From Lycium barbarum (taxonomy: Eukaryota > Streptophyta > Magnoliopsida > Solanales > Solanaceae), in contig NC_083343.1 in assembly GCF_019175385.1 (NCBI RefSeq), positions 51,482,457 to 51,546,456 of the forward strand: DNA of 64,000 bases, given 5' to 3'. A program made the position numbers and the translations under genes. This document shows, piece by piece, positions 42,546 to 55,378 of the stretch (position 1 is the stretch's first letter; each line of letters begins with the position of its first letter). Below the pieces are notes generated by a model that made no database searches, was not told where the DNA came from, and saw nothing but the letters and a program-made list of their open reading frames with translations.

Positions 42546-45414
42546 TGTTATACCCCGTATTTTTGCATATTCGGAAAATTCGAAATAATTACGATTTGTA
42601 AGGAATAAGGTCATATGTGGATTTGAACGTATATATGTAGGTTGTTCATGAAAAATATTGGTGTGGAAGTGTTGGAGAAGGCCAAGGGCAAAAATTGGAA
42701 TTTTGGAAATTTGTTCGGGAATTACAAAACGAGATTTTAATGAATTGAGCTCAAAATAAAATAAGAAAAATTTGAAGCCCAAAGCAAGGGGGTGGTCGGC
42801 CATGCAATGGCCCAAGCCCTTGGAGTTTAATTAATTTTCCATGTGATTAATTATATAAAGGAGGCTAGGTTCAAGAAACTTCAAGAAAAACAAAGTGAAA
42901 TCAAGGACAAACAAGGAGGAGAAAAACGGCCAAGAGAAAGGAGAAAAGAAAAGGAAGAGAAAAGAAAGAAAAAATTCCCAAGCTTTCAACCTTGATTCAA
43001 GACTTATAATTTTCTTGAATTCTTATCAAGTTCAATATTCTCTACAAAGTAGTACAATTATTTTGGCAAGAAACTATCTTTGGTGGCAAGGAGAACTTGT
43101 TGGAAAAGGTAAGAATTTTTATGTTCTTTTTATGTTATGAAGGTTTGTTTGTGTTGTAGTATATGGAAATGAGTAGAAACTATGAAAATATAGAAGTTTG
43201 CAAGTGGATGTGTATGTATGTAGTTGGCCGTATGTGAGCATTTTTGTGTAAGTAATATGAGTTGAATTTTTATGTTGAATTCTAGTTGTGGATATGGTGT
43301 AATTCATATTAGAAATGAAAGTGGAATGAAATTGATGGAAGTTGGAAAAATGGATGTTGGCCGTGTGGTATGGGAATTGAAATGAAAATGAATTAACTTT
43401 GTTTGATATGTTAATTGTGTTGTTATGGCCTTGTGAAGTGGATGGAAGAATAATGGTTTAAGCTAAAGAATTTGTTGTTAAGTTGTTGTCGGAAAGTATG
43501 TTGTTTTAGTATGATCATATGAAATTAAGAAAAAGAAGTGGTTAAGGTGTAAATTATGATTAATGTTGATGAACTTGGAAGGTGGAAATGTGTTATGAAC
43601 TTGTATGTTAAAGATTAGAAGAATTTGATAAATCATGGCTTTGATGGAAAGTTTGCATGTTTTGTATATTTTGTGTATATATTGTAGAAATGTTATGATA
43701 TGCGTCCGAATGGTATTGTAATGATCTTAATGAATGTGAAAATATTGAGATTGAGTTGGAAATGCGAAGTTGGAAATGAGAGTTATTGCACTATGTCGGA
43801 AGGAGGCCTAATTAGTCTATATTGTGATTGTTGATGTTGTTGTTGGGTTGTTGTCGGTTGTTTTGAGCCGAGTTGAATCTCGGGGAGGCTATATGTATAG
43901 GGGAGATGCTGCCCAAATTTTTATAGGCAAGTATTGGTTAAGAATAGAATTTTTAAGTCTCATGAATAGTAATTGGTAAATGTGACCATTTGCAGTTTTT
44001 GGACGAAACGGGAATTGAGATTGGGCAAGCGTAAGGCGCAACCAAGGTATGTAAAGCTTTGCTCTTTATTCTTTGGCATGTTCTAAATGTAGTAGGCTCG
44101 AACGCGAGCCTTGGAAACGACCCTGCTCCTCGGATTACGAGATTGAAATTGGCTCCAAATCCTTTAGTGAGATTGAATCAATTTTTCCTAAATTGCCTCC
44201 AAACTGACCTATAAGTATGCAACTTTCATAAATGGAACCGGAATGCCCTAAAACTCTCATGAATGACTCTACAAGGTCTATGATTCATAATTTGAGTTTA
44301 CCACCTCGATTGACCCGAGGTGGGCCCGCAGATTCCGAGACCTCCTACTATTGCTTTATTTGTCTTATTTCTATATAATGCTTAAAAGAATCTTTTGATT
44401 ATTGTTCCGTCTGTCAGATAGTAAATGTGATGAATCTATATTACATTTTGATATGTGCTATGACCTTAGAAACATGATTTGATATAATGAATCGTGCCAT
44501 CCCCAAAAAGGGCGTCCATACACACTATGACTAATATCCGACTCCTTTGAAATGATTTGTCATTTAAACAGTCCCATTTGTTAAGGAACGACCATTCTGA
44601 CTATTCAGTCAAACCCTATGGTTTATTTATTATGTACGAACAATCTCGGGAGTCTGCTTTGATATAATCCGTCGCAGGTTACGAAAGGTACATCCTATGA
44701 CTTATCATTTGGTTTGTCTATTAAGTCTGGACTTATATGCATATGTTTCTGCATTACTCTGTTCGTGCAAGTCACAGTATGTCTTTTCACTGAGCCCGGG
44801 CCAGGACATGATCTCGTGCACATTTCTCTGCATTTCCCACCGAGTCCCTCGTACTTGCGGGCCGGGACACGTTATTTGTATATGTTTATGAGATGATGAT
44901 ACGGGGATGGCGGCTAGGATGACACATGATGATTATCCACCGAGACCCGCAGTAGAGGGCCGGGACATGTTATGTATACACAGTACATGATTCTGACATG
45001 CATGATTTCACCACCCAGTCCCTTAACAAAGGGCCGGGACACGCTATTTGCATATATGATATATGATTTTGTTATACATGATTTCATCCACCGAGTCCCT
45101 TATCAGAGGGCCGGGACACGTTATATGTGTTTATATGATGTTATACGACTTGGCATGCATCATCTATGCTTTGACATTACTTTTCTGAGTTCTCGGATAA
45201 GGTATTCACCTTTTGTACTTCGGACTCTGACTATAGCTCCGTCTGTCTTATTCTGGATCTACGACTCCGAGTATGATTCTGCTATCTATATCTTTGTACC
45301 TGCCGCTCTGACTGTGATCCTGACAGTTATCATTCTCTACTTCTGTTCTTGATTATGATTTTATTTGTTGCATTTCCGCTTTACATACTCGGTACATTTT
45401 CTGTACTGACCCCC
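42546..45414 (+). mobile_element. LTR H (sense +), 3' truncated
   Basis: It begins TGTTATACCCCGTATTTTTG, the reverse complement of the usual right end of these LTRs, and has no polypurine tract on its left, so it is a 5' or solo LTR. Shared landmarks are TTTGAGCCGAGTTGAATC near 43860 and GCTTTACATACTCGGTACAT near 45378. Sequence homologous to other LTRs ends at GACCCCC (about 45414), before the expected U5 end and primer-binding site. No coding content is recognised. Confidence 0.75.
44791..45125. repeat. GTCCC-loop-GGGCCGGGAC modules in LTR H
   Basis: There are five dispersed copies (near 44791, 44843, 44940, 45008 and 45092), for example GTCCCTTATCAGAGGGCCGG. Each can fold with GTCCC against GGGAC. 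The reverse-complement module is in the A LTRs (5819-6340). Confidence 0.7.
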
Positions 45415-46252
45415 TGTGGAAATTAATCGCTGGACATTTTTGCCCTTCAGCATAGGCTTTTCTAAAGCAAAGTGTGGTCGGAACGTATTCTGGTCCGTTT
45501 AAATGAATTGCCAATTTGCTGCTCATACATGTTTTCTCAAAATAAAATTTCCCAAATAAGGATGGTGCTTGTTACAAATGACATGGAGGGTATCTCTTAA
45601 ATTTTAATCCAACATAATAGATTTACCCTATCGGTATCGACTTTCAAGACATGTTAAGAACTTATATCTCATTTTCCTTTTTATACTTCTGGAAAAAGTT
45701 GGGCAGAGGTTCCTCTGTACTTCTTACTATCCCAACACCTGCACGCAGAAATACCAGCAATGCCTCACAGGGCCAACATATATACGAACGTATCATATCA
45801 TATCATAGCCATACAGGGCTAACAATTTCAAGTAAAAAAAAACATGGAGATGTCGAGACTTACCTCACATACATAACTCACACGGCACCGGTGGCACTTT
45901 CCTGTTTACTTTCCTTTACAATCTTCTAACTTTATATTTCAATCATACTTCAAATAACTTCCCCGACATACATCTTTCATACCATTGCTTACCTGTGTAC
46001 TGTGTAGCTTCCAATATCATCAGTCACTGTCTTCTGTCGATGCCGTTCTTCGGCTGAAATCAAGGGTTAGTAAAAGGAATTCAGTTCTTATGGCTGGGCT
46101 CTATCGCACGATCTAAGATCCAAAGAAAGGTAACACCTTAAATGTCCTGTAGCCTCCTGTTTATAGATGTGGTGCACAACACACCGATAAACAAGACTCT
46201 ACGAGACACGGCCTGTAGACATTCCGAGGACAAACCGCTCTGATACAACTTT
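45415..46252 (-). mobile_element. Leader and internal fragment adjoining LTR I
   Basis: The right 200 bp are the conserved leader in minus sense: primer-binding site at 46237-46248 with one change, hairpin at 46156-46195, and a GATCGTGCGATAGAGCCC block near 46110. The left 600 bp (45415-46030) hold no recognisable gene; I see only weak LTR-like phrases (GGGCAGAGGTTCCTCTG near 45701). Cut at LTR H. Confidence 0.6.
46156..46195 (-). other. Leader hairpin with GTGCAC loop, element I
   Basis: It is identical in stem and loop to element G. The palindrome is at 46172-46177, 41 nt after the primer-binding site. Confidence 0.62.
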
Positions 46253-49200
46253 TGTCACGACCCAGCTCCGTGGGCCGCGACTGGTGCCCTATTTGAACAT
46301 GCCAAACAGACTTACATACTAACTCGTCATATTCTAACTTAACTCAGATTTCATATTCATCAATTTAAACAGATTGAATAAAAATATTATCTTAAGCGGT
46401 CGCGCGTACAAAATATCATATCGGAACCAACAGAGACGGCGGAAGACACATCGCCGAATATATGCATATATACAAACATACAGGCCATTTAGGCCGCATC
46501 CACATCTGACAGATTGGCGGAATGTACATCGCCAGATACATACACGTATACAGACAAATGGGCCGTTTTGGCCACAACAGCAAACGGGACTGCATTAAGA
46601 CGCAGATCACAAACAAACGAACACACACATGACCCATGACCCACATATATGACTACAGGCCTCTACAAATCAAAACGGGATCATATGACGGGACAGGGCC
46701 CCGCCGTACCCCAAATAGTCAAATATACAGAAGCATATACATCACCGAAGATATGTACCAACATATGGGCTCCGGATCAAAAGGAGCACTCTGTACTAGC
46801 AGAATGTGTGGCATACACTAGCGGATCACGAACCTCTGTACCTGCGGGCATGAAACGCAGCCCCCGAAGAAAGGGGGTCAGTACGAAAGATGTACTGAGT
46901 ATGTAAAGCATAAAGTACAGAAATCCAAACCATAACTGAAGTGAAGGGTACAAAGAGAGAATACCAGATCAATATATCAAAACTTGTACTGAAGATATAT
47001 GTACATAATGCAAACAGAAAATCATGCATAAGGCTCAGGAACGTGGTCACCACTCCGATGCTGGTGCCACAACACAGCATACTCCAGAAGGTTTCAAATC
47101 TCCGTACAAACCCCGAACACAACATATCATATCATCAAGACATATCGTAAGCCATATCACATCATAACTCCATAAACGGTACCCGGCCCTATGGCGAGGT
47201 CTCGGGAACCGTAACACATCATATTGCCGAATATGTCATAATACGCACGATCACAAAACCGGCTCGGGAACCGGCGAACGATATCATAGTAGTAGGCACG
47301 AGCAGAGTAGTGCGGAAACCATATGCATATACACAATCAAATTCCAAGACTCGACAAATAAATACATATACATATATAAAGATCAGAAAGCTCAAAGTAA
47401 GTATCGAGTCTGTCGGAATTAGTATACAAAAGATATGAGCCTTTGAATTTACAAAACTTTCGAAAAATACTTCATAAGCCGTTTTCTGAAAATTTAGTAT
47501 CATTCACATTATGGAGCTTTCAAATAACTTATGGAGCAGATCAGACGGAGTCTTAAATTCATAGGCAAAAGTCCCCTTTTTATATCGTACAAAAATAGAT
47601 CAAGTAAGACAAACGAAGGAAGTCTCGGGACTAGTGGGCCCACCTCGGGTCAAGTCGAGGGGGCGTACGTGAATTACAAACATTAGACTCTATGGAGTCA
47701 TCCATGAAAGCTTAGGGGTGATTCGGTCATGTTTATGAAAGTTACGAATGTTTGAACATTCTTTCCAACAAAATGTCAAAGTTCTAATTCAATTTTACTG
47801 AATGGAATAGTGCTAAAAGTATACTCGGATTTCTATGAGCAGGATATTGCCCGAGGCTCAAATCCAAACCTAGTACACCTAGGACATGCCAAAAGAAGAA
47901 AAGGTGGGGCTTTACATACCTTACTTGCGTCTTACGCTCGCCCAAACTCAACTCCCGTTTCGTCCAAAATCTACAATTGGTCATAGTTGCCAAATATGAG
48001 TTTCAAGCTTTTAAGAATTAAATCTTAAATTCATATTTGTCTACCGAAATTTTGGCAGCATTTCCCCTATAAATTCAACATCCCCGAGAATCAACTCGGC
48101 CAAAATATTAACAACAACACCCATAACAATACCAATAACATCAATAACCACAACAAAACACATTCTAACATAATTATTCTTCTTTTCTACACAATGCAAC
48201 AATTCCCATTCCAACTTCACACTTTCAAACTAATATCAATATTTCCATATTCATTTACTAATTCAAGTTCATTCCAACACAATTTGGAGGCATTCCATAT
48301 CATTCTACAAATTATTAGCAAAACATACAAAAATTCCACCGAAATCATAATTCATCCAAAACCTCCATTCTTCGGCATAAATGTTCATAACACATTTTCG
48401 TCTCCCAAATTCATCAACAACAACCAAGATTTGCACCTTAACCATTTATTTTCATAATTACATAAATTTACCATAAATTCACCAATTTTCCTACAATCAT
48501 TTAACAACCATTCTTCCTACAAATTTTTGGCTAGCATTCTTCCATTTACTCCACAAGGCCACTACATCACAATTAACATAACAAATGAGATTTTAATTAT
48601 CCCTTCTCACTAATACCATTTTCGGCCACCATACACACATACCTATAACACACCATTTTTATACTTTACATTCCTTTCCACATTCTACAACACATATATA
48701 TATTTCTTCCAAAATAAAAGGAGCAAAATCTTACCTTTTTCTTCAAATTTCCACTTGCCACAAACGTGATTTTCTCGCTTAACTAATTATACCACGTTGA
48801 AGAGCGTCTCGAACTTAATAAGAATTCAAGAAGAAAGAGATTTTTAGATCAAAGTTGAAGGCTAAAAACATTTTCCATTCTTTTCTTGAAGGGGCCGAAC
48901 CCCTCTCTCTTGCTCTTACTTTCTTTCTTTTGTTTTGTGTCTTGGAGGAGATAATTATATAATAAATCCTCTCAATTATTTGTCACATAGAAGAATTTCC
49001 ATGGACTTGGGCCAAGGCCTCATTGCCGGCCACCCCATTCATTTGGGCCTCAATTACTCTTATTTATTTTTTTGAGCCCAATAATTGATGGATCTTATTT
49101 GTAATTCCCGAAACTAATTTTTGAAATTCCAGTTTTGCCCTTGGCCTTCCTCAGTATTTCCGCATCAATATTTTTCATGAATATCACACATATGTTGAAT

Positions 49201-49280
49201 AAAATAAAAACATAGTCTTATTTCCTACAAGGCGAGATTATTCCAAATTTTTCAAATGCGCAAAAATGTGGGATATAACA
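46253..49280 (-). mobile_element. LTR I (3028 bp)
   Basis: It runs from TGTCACGACCCAGC to GTGGGATATAACA and is the same family as LTR N. It has a primer-binding site on its left and a purine-rich tract on its right (minus sense), the arrangement of an LTR shared by two internal regions. The U5-end hairpin is at 46255-46280. No coding content. Confidence 0.85.
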
Positions 49281-51015
49281 GTTCTCTCTATTTTCTTCCC
49301 CCCCTTTTAAGGGTTTTACTCGAACCTTAAAATCTCGAATCCACGTACTCCTGGCTACTCTACGCCTTACTTATTTCGTCCCCTACAGTCTATGGCTATA
49401 ACAATTAATACATGGAGTCGTGGAGTCTTAGCGTACTCGCCTTACAGTCTTATAACCAAGAAATGCACCCGATATAACACTCCTAGCAAAAACGTACGTT
49501 ACTTAGCTCATCCAGTAGTTATGTGTCTGTATCTGAATATGCTCCGATTAACAACTTCCTGCCCCATAGGGATGCTTACATTAATAGTGGGTCTAGCTAT
49601 CCACTTCACCTATCTAATGTCACTTGCCCTCTTCTTCGGCGCTCAAAATTTGCTTGTAATGCCATTTTCGTTTCCCTAGGGCTTAGGTCTCTCTTACGCC
49701 GCTAATGCGCCTCATGCCTCCTTATTCTCTTACTCTTGTTTTCGCTTGGAACCGATTTCATATCCGCATTGTACCACTATCATTATTAGTTATAACTCTA
49801 TTTCATCGCTTCATCGTCGTACAGTAGACCCATAACTCATGATCATCTTTTCCTCTTCAACTCTTTACCTCATTCACTTCACTCGTTCTAACTTGGTATG
49901 GGATATTTGTAGGAGATATGTTCTCCTTTAAGTACCACGCCACTATTCTTTAGGCACTCGTACTTCGTACATTTCCTCTTTGCTATCTTATCTCCTCCCA
50001 CTTAATAATAGATCCTTGACTCTTCGCATGAGGAACCATATTCTTAACTTAGTACCGCTTTGTTCTTTAGGATACACCACCTGTGTCAATCCGTCCCTTG
50101 CTGCCTAAAACTAATTCTATCCGTCCTGATTATCCACCATCTCGCTCCTATCACGCTGACCTTCCTCCTACTAATTATCCTACTTTCATTATTTATCTTT
50201 ACCGTAGTCTCGGCCTTATAGGCCCAACTAAAGATATCATCCATGCCCTTAGGCGTCTTCTCGCTATACTTTACATAACAATTCTTGTTACGGCTCATTG
50301 TACCCAGATCATAATCCACCCTATAGAGTGACACTTCTTGATCTCGTTTGCAAACCTGCTCATAACATAGGGTAGCCTCATGAAGCAGGCATACTCAACC
50401 TGTTATACCTTTTAGTCAGTCACATTACATTTACCATATGGCTAATTTGCACACGTATTCGCATTAATCATAAAAGGGTGCTAGCAATATACCTGGAGTA
50501 ATATCAGGGGAAGACTCAGGATCCCGTCATTCAGCTAACGCCTGGGTATGATGCTGGCATCCGCTTGGACTAGGCATTCTTCGATCTCTACCACTGCTTA
50601 CTAGCCCCTGTGGCCCTGACCTTGGAGGGCGTGTCGATGATGAAGAGCCCGTTACCATTCCCGTAGTCCGAACGTCACTTTTACCACGTAGCGATGGATA
50701 ATTTCGCTTTAAATGGCCAGGCCTAGCACAGGCATAACAAACATCTGAGCCCCGGCGACACGGTCCCCAATGTAACCTGCGACACTGAATACATCGTGGT
50801 ACTGGTGACCTCTTCTGACCGGAATCACTCTGAACCCGAGAACGAGAAACTCTGAGACTCTGGGATGACCTTAAATAAGCAGGTCCATCAAATCTGGGTC
50901 TGGGAAACTGTGGAGGTGCATCTCTAATCTCACGGTCAGACCCAAAGGAATTAACTCCCTTTCTCCAACCCCTGTCATCGTGACTCGCATTCTGCCGCTG
51001 AGACTCGCATCCATT
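49281..51015 (-). mobile_element. Internal region J with polypurine tract
   Basis: In minus sense a long purine run (AAAAGGGGGGGAAGAAAA, then TAGAGAGAA) ends at the start of LTR I (49281-49311), so this is probably the 3' part of an element that used LTR I as its 3' LTR. To the right, 49312-50526 is rich in stops with no domain I recognise; the gag remnant follows. Confidence 0.6.
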
Positions 51016-51051
51016 CATATACTTTGGAAGATTTAGAAATAAAGTCATCAT
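50527..51051 (-). pseudogene. Gag C-terminal remnant, element J
   Basis: The frame holds a basic Arg/Ser/Pro-rich stretch (SPVPRCIQCRRLHWGPC) and a zinc knuckle CYACARPGHLKRNY, in which the final Cys of CX2CX4HX4C is Tyr. The order VPRC-knuckle-Pro/Ser-rich linker is that of Tekay/Del gag. The capsid part is absent, because sequence right of about 51015 belongs to LTR C2. After the frame ends at 50527 no protease or reverse transcriptase is seen. It is a fragment, not a gene. Confidence 0.75.
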
Positions 51052-51052
51052 C

Positions 51053-52641
51053 CATGAATAAATTGAGAAATCAGTAAATAGCTCGACGTTCTCGTATAGT
51101 CCTTGAAATCGTAAACTTGAAACTTTTAAACATAAGATTTGCTCTCGTCATGGTCAGTATAATAATATTCTCATTTTTGACATCATCATTGTTATTGAAA
51201 AACATATCCTTCGTCGTTATCATAAGAACTCACATAATCACAACCCTTGGTTTAGGAAAATGGGAGTACTTTGGAAAAACATTTATGGAATATCAAGAAG
51301 GAAATCATGCTTCGGAATCATAGACTATTTAACCTTTGATAGCAAGGAAAAGATGGGAGCATTTATGAAATCGTAAGCTAGGGATCATGCCTTTGAAAGA
51401 AAGGGAATAGCCTCACATACCTTCGACGTTTACAATTCTTATTTCTTGCTCGCTCTCCCTTAATGCACTCGTATATACCTTCAAGAGAATTCATATCGTC
51501 GTTAGCTAAGTAATTATAAGGATGGACTACTATTTATAAGGAAAATTGGATAGCACTTCCTTCATTTCTAATACTTTTCCCATGTTTCATTTCAACTCTC
51601 ACACATTCATAACGACACTCACAAAATTACTTTCAACAATCATCACTTATACACTTTAAGAAAAATCTACCATTTTCCTCCAATTTCTCCACATCCATGG
51701 TTATAGCTCGTTATCACGTTTTCTCGTATATAATACTTATTTCATGGTATAGACGTTATTTATAACATATTCACAACCGTAGCTCATCAACATTCATGAC
51801 TCCATTCAACTACTATTCAATTGTGCCACTATTCACCCATGCAAGGCCCATTTTCTATGTTCTTATACATTTCAAGTATCTAAGCCTTCCAATACCTTGA
51901 ACCATATGGTATAGTCATGAAACATACCTTGAATGATGGTGGAACAAGCCTTGAGCAACAATACTCTTTTTATACCAAAACCCTATTTCAACCCTTTTGA
52001 GATTTCTTGAAGAAGATGACTTCCAATAAAGCCTCATGCACTTGCTTTCATGAATTAGATGTTGATGATCTTGGTTTCCCTTTGATCTCTTGAATTTTGT
52101 GGATGAATATTTGGAGAGCTTCTAGAGTGTTCTTGAAGGTTGTATGGATGAAAAATGAAATAAAATGAGGCTTTGGTCCCTTTTAATAACTCAAAGTTGA
52201 TCTTTAATGAATTCCAGTCGGGGTGAACAGTGGTCGTAAACCACAGTTTATGAGCCGTAAATCGGTTTACGAGCCGTCCTCCCTGGTCGTATTTAAGCAT
52301 GTCCAAAACAGAGAAGTTGGCTGAAGAATATTGCAGTTTACGATCGAGGTTTACGGTCCGTAAACCAGTTTACGGGCCGTATTCCAAGTCGTATTTAAGC
52401 ATTCCCACCCTTTAACAAAAAGTTGGAATTTGAAAGGCTGGAGGACGATGGTGGTTTACGGTCCGTAAATCACTTTACGGGCCGTAAATCACTATACGAC
52501 CACTGGGCTGCATGAAATTCTACAACCTTTCCATTTCAAAAAATTCACGAATCATCACCCCTTGCTTAGTAAAACACCCCACACTCATACCCTTGTCGTT
52601 CTACTCCTTGTACATGTACGGGGACTTTTCCGAGGTGTAAC
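51053..52641 (-). mobile_element. LTR C2, left-truncated
   Basis: It is colinear with 18433-19222 in its right half and resembles LTR F in its left half. It ends CCGAGGTGTAACA at 52641. The sense U5 end is missing at the junction with the J gag. Confidence 0.8.
52231..52500. repeat. Cluster of TACGG(T/G)CCGTA palindromes in LTR C2
   Basis: Many copies of GGTTTACGGTCCGTAAA and TTTACGGGCCGTA lie here, as in LTR C at 18889-19160. Confidence 0.8.
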
Positions 52642-53309
52642 ACTATAAGGCCGGGTACGGTACTATCTATGTATGTATGAAAATGTTTTTTTTTTTTTAA
52701 AGTTAAGCATGCATGAAATCCACCTAAAGAGGCATTCAGATGCACAGGTTATTTCTCTTATCTCATGTTTCTTTCATATCTTTATTATGTTATTATTCAT
52801 GCCTTACATATTCAGTACATCACTCGTACTGACGTTCTTTTGTTGTGGATGCTGCATTCATGCCTGCAGGTAGACAGGGAGACGGACCAGACCCCTAGGT
52901 TGCTTTATTAATGATTGTGCAGGGGCACTCCATTTGTTCCAGAGCTGCAGTTTAGCTGATACTATTCTTTTGTGTATATATGGGCATGGCGGGGTCCTGT
53001 CCCGTCCTTATGATGTTACGCACTCCATGTAGAGGCTCTAGACAGATGTATATAGTTAGATGTTTTATGACCTCTTTGGTTCACATTTTGTTAAGTCAGT
53101 TTTGGTAGCCTTGTCGGCTTGTATATATGAGCATAGTTGACGGTAAACATATATGTGCACATATCTCTTAGACTTATGCCCTTTTCAGATTATGGCATTC
53201 ACGAGTTAGCTTTATTGTCAACTTAGATATAGATTATGGAATGTATGTCATGTGGTGCTCGGTAGGTTAGCTCCGGGCGCCCGTCATGGCCCTCGGGTTG
53301 GTCATGACA
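52642..53309 (+). mobile_element. LTR E2 (right part, sense +)
   Basis: It is colinear with the 5' LTR end of element B (20825-21135) and ends GGTCATGACA at 53309. No primer-binding site follows, so this is an outer end. Its U5-end hairpin is TCATGGCC (53284-53291) with GGTCATGA (53300-53307). Confidence 0.75.
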
Positions 53310-53860
53310 CAAGGTCGCCGCTCTTACGGTACCGCTGCCACGATCCTTGTGCTGCCATAGCGGGCACCAGACACGAGCAACTCCCAAGTTTCACTAATTC
53401 AACCCAAATTCTCGACTATCACTCGAGACCATCTGCTCACAAACCATATATGGAGACATACATAAGAACACACTACGAACGCACTCATGGCCTCGAAATT
53501 CCCAACGTCGGTCTCGTTGACCTAGTCAATCCCCGATACCTCAGTACCAACTTCCCAACCCAAGTCCCAAAATGCACCCGAGTACATTGGGAACCGAACT
53601 AAATACACAAACAAGTTCTAAAAGACCATCCAAGCCTCTCGAAATTGACGAATTCCCGAAAGGGGTCCGTTTGACAAAAAGTAAACTTTGAGTCAGCTCT
53701 TTTTCGCTTAAAACTTAAATTTCTCACAAAGTCAACCAAATCAAATCCAAAGACCTCAGAAAGCGTGCCAACAATCCCCTCTAGTCAAATGTGAGATAAA
53801 AAAGCTCGGAAAACGTTCAAAAACACCAAAAAGTCTATAACAACCAAATGGGTCGTTGCA
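53310..53860 (-). mobile_element. LTR K fragment
   Basis: It ends AAATGGGTCGTTGCA. Phrases such as CGAAATTGACGAATTCCCG and AATTCCCAACGTCGGTCTCG recur in modified form in LTR K2 (58020-58200). It is interrupted at its left by LTR E2. Confidence 0.6.
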
Positions 53861-55378
53861 AAAGGTTTATACATTTAACGCTTAAAAATTTAGTGATGAG
53901 TCATGCATAGCTGAGAAGACACTTAAAAACCAAATTGTAGAATTAAAATTAGAGAGTAAATCAGTAGACCATATTTTTCTTGATGATGCCAATGTTTAGA
54001 CAAGTGCACTAGAGTCTTGTGAGGGAGTAGATAATATTATTTTTTGATGACTCTAGCTTGTGTATATATTAAGATGAAAATAGTAATGCAATTCATGAGT
54101 CTGTGTGCATTGGACATCATTCCAATCATTTTTCAATATTGTGCTTGGATAGTAGATAATAATCAATCCATTTGAACCTTTGGTGGAATCAAAGGATGAG
54201 GAACAAAGTGCCTATATTCTTGAATTTGTTGAGCCAAAAAGCAAAAATTACATTCCTCATCTAAAGGCTGAGAAGTGTAGAGAGAAAAATATGTTACTTG
54301 GCCTAGTTATATTTATACCCCCATCAAATGAGCATAGCCGCGGGCTGGATGCCCTGTTTAGGGTACAATTCATAAGTTCAAGGTGGAGGGAAAAGTTGTC
54401 CGCGATGTGTCGTGACGTTAAATCAAACGCTTGTTGGGAGGCAACCCAACTTGTATTTTATTTTTATAGTGTCATGTTTTATTTTGTTTTTGTTTTTGCA
54501 GATTTGGGGAAGTCTGAGTACCCAGGGTTGAAGCTGAGGCATGTTTGGGCTAAGTGCAGGGTCGTGCGAACCCTTGATGTTCAGGATTATGTTTCTAACT
54601 AGGCCCTAGAGGGTCTCAGGAGTATTTCTCACCCTTATTTTAATTTTTCTCTACTACACATGCATCGAGGACAATGCATATATTTAAGTGGGGAGTGGGT
54701 ATTTCTGATTTTTGAGGCCAAGGATGATTATGCCATAGGATTTTTTTAAAATTTCTTAGCCTTATATATTCAGGAAAAAAAAACAGAAAACCATGAAAAA
54801 TTCAAAAAGATTTAACTTTGTTCTTTCTTTTAAAGCCTTTTCATTAGTGGCATAGATCATCCGCCCTTTGTTTTTTCTTATGGTCTCGGTTCTTTTCCAA
54901 AGGGGAGCCTTTGACCCGGGTAACTTTTTTATTTTTAAGATTAATTTTTTAGGAGTAGTAAAGGAGAGAGAAGAAAGACCCTCTTGACTTGTTTGATACT
55001 AGCATATTTAGGCCTAAGCTTGAGTAGTACTTTCCTGTGAGTGCTTGAATGTTAATATAGAATAGCATACTTTTTGACACCTTCACTCAAGATAGTGACT
55101 CTATAAATAGCTTCTTCTTATTTTGTAGTTCGTCATGACCTTGTCTGTCTTATAGTAGAATTAATCCATCTTGATTGATACTTGTGCCATGTGTGGTGAG
55201 GATTTTCTTGCATATATTCCATGTTTTGCATCTCAGGCTAGAAGTTGTCCAGCATGTTATTGATGCGAAACAAAAAGTGTTGCTCTGTTTAGAAGATGAT
55301 AATCGACTTTCTTTGATATATCTTGTGAATTTTAGCCTTTTGAGAAATCCTACCACTAGTTAGCCCTTTGAGCCTATA
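53861..55378 (+). mobile_element. 3' end of an older Ty3-type element O
   Basis: A partial frame (54180-54602) ends in a stretch like the tail of Athila/Tat-type polyproteins, with GACGTTAAATCAAACGCTTG near 54416 and TTGGGAGGCAACCCAAC. It is followed by GAGGACAATGC and a purine tract AAGTGGGGAGTGGG near 54687. The rest (54720-55378) may be its LTR start. Reverse transcriptase and integrase are not present. The assignment rests on remembered family hallmarks. Confidence 0.5.

Noticed and set aside
54180..54602. Possible host gene exon of 140 codons
   Set aside because: The downstream phrase GACGTTAAATCAAACGCTTG, GGCAACCCAAC and a purine tract match the tail of an old Ty3-type element. No splice structure or host protein family is recognisable.
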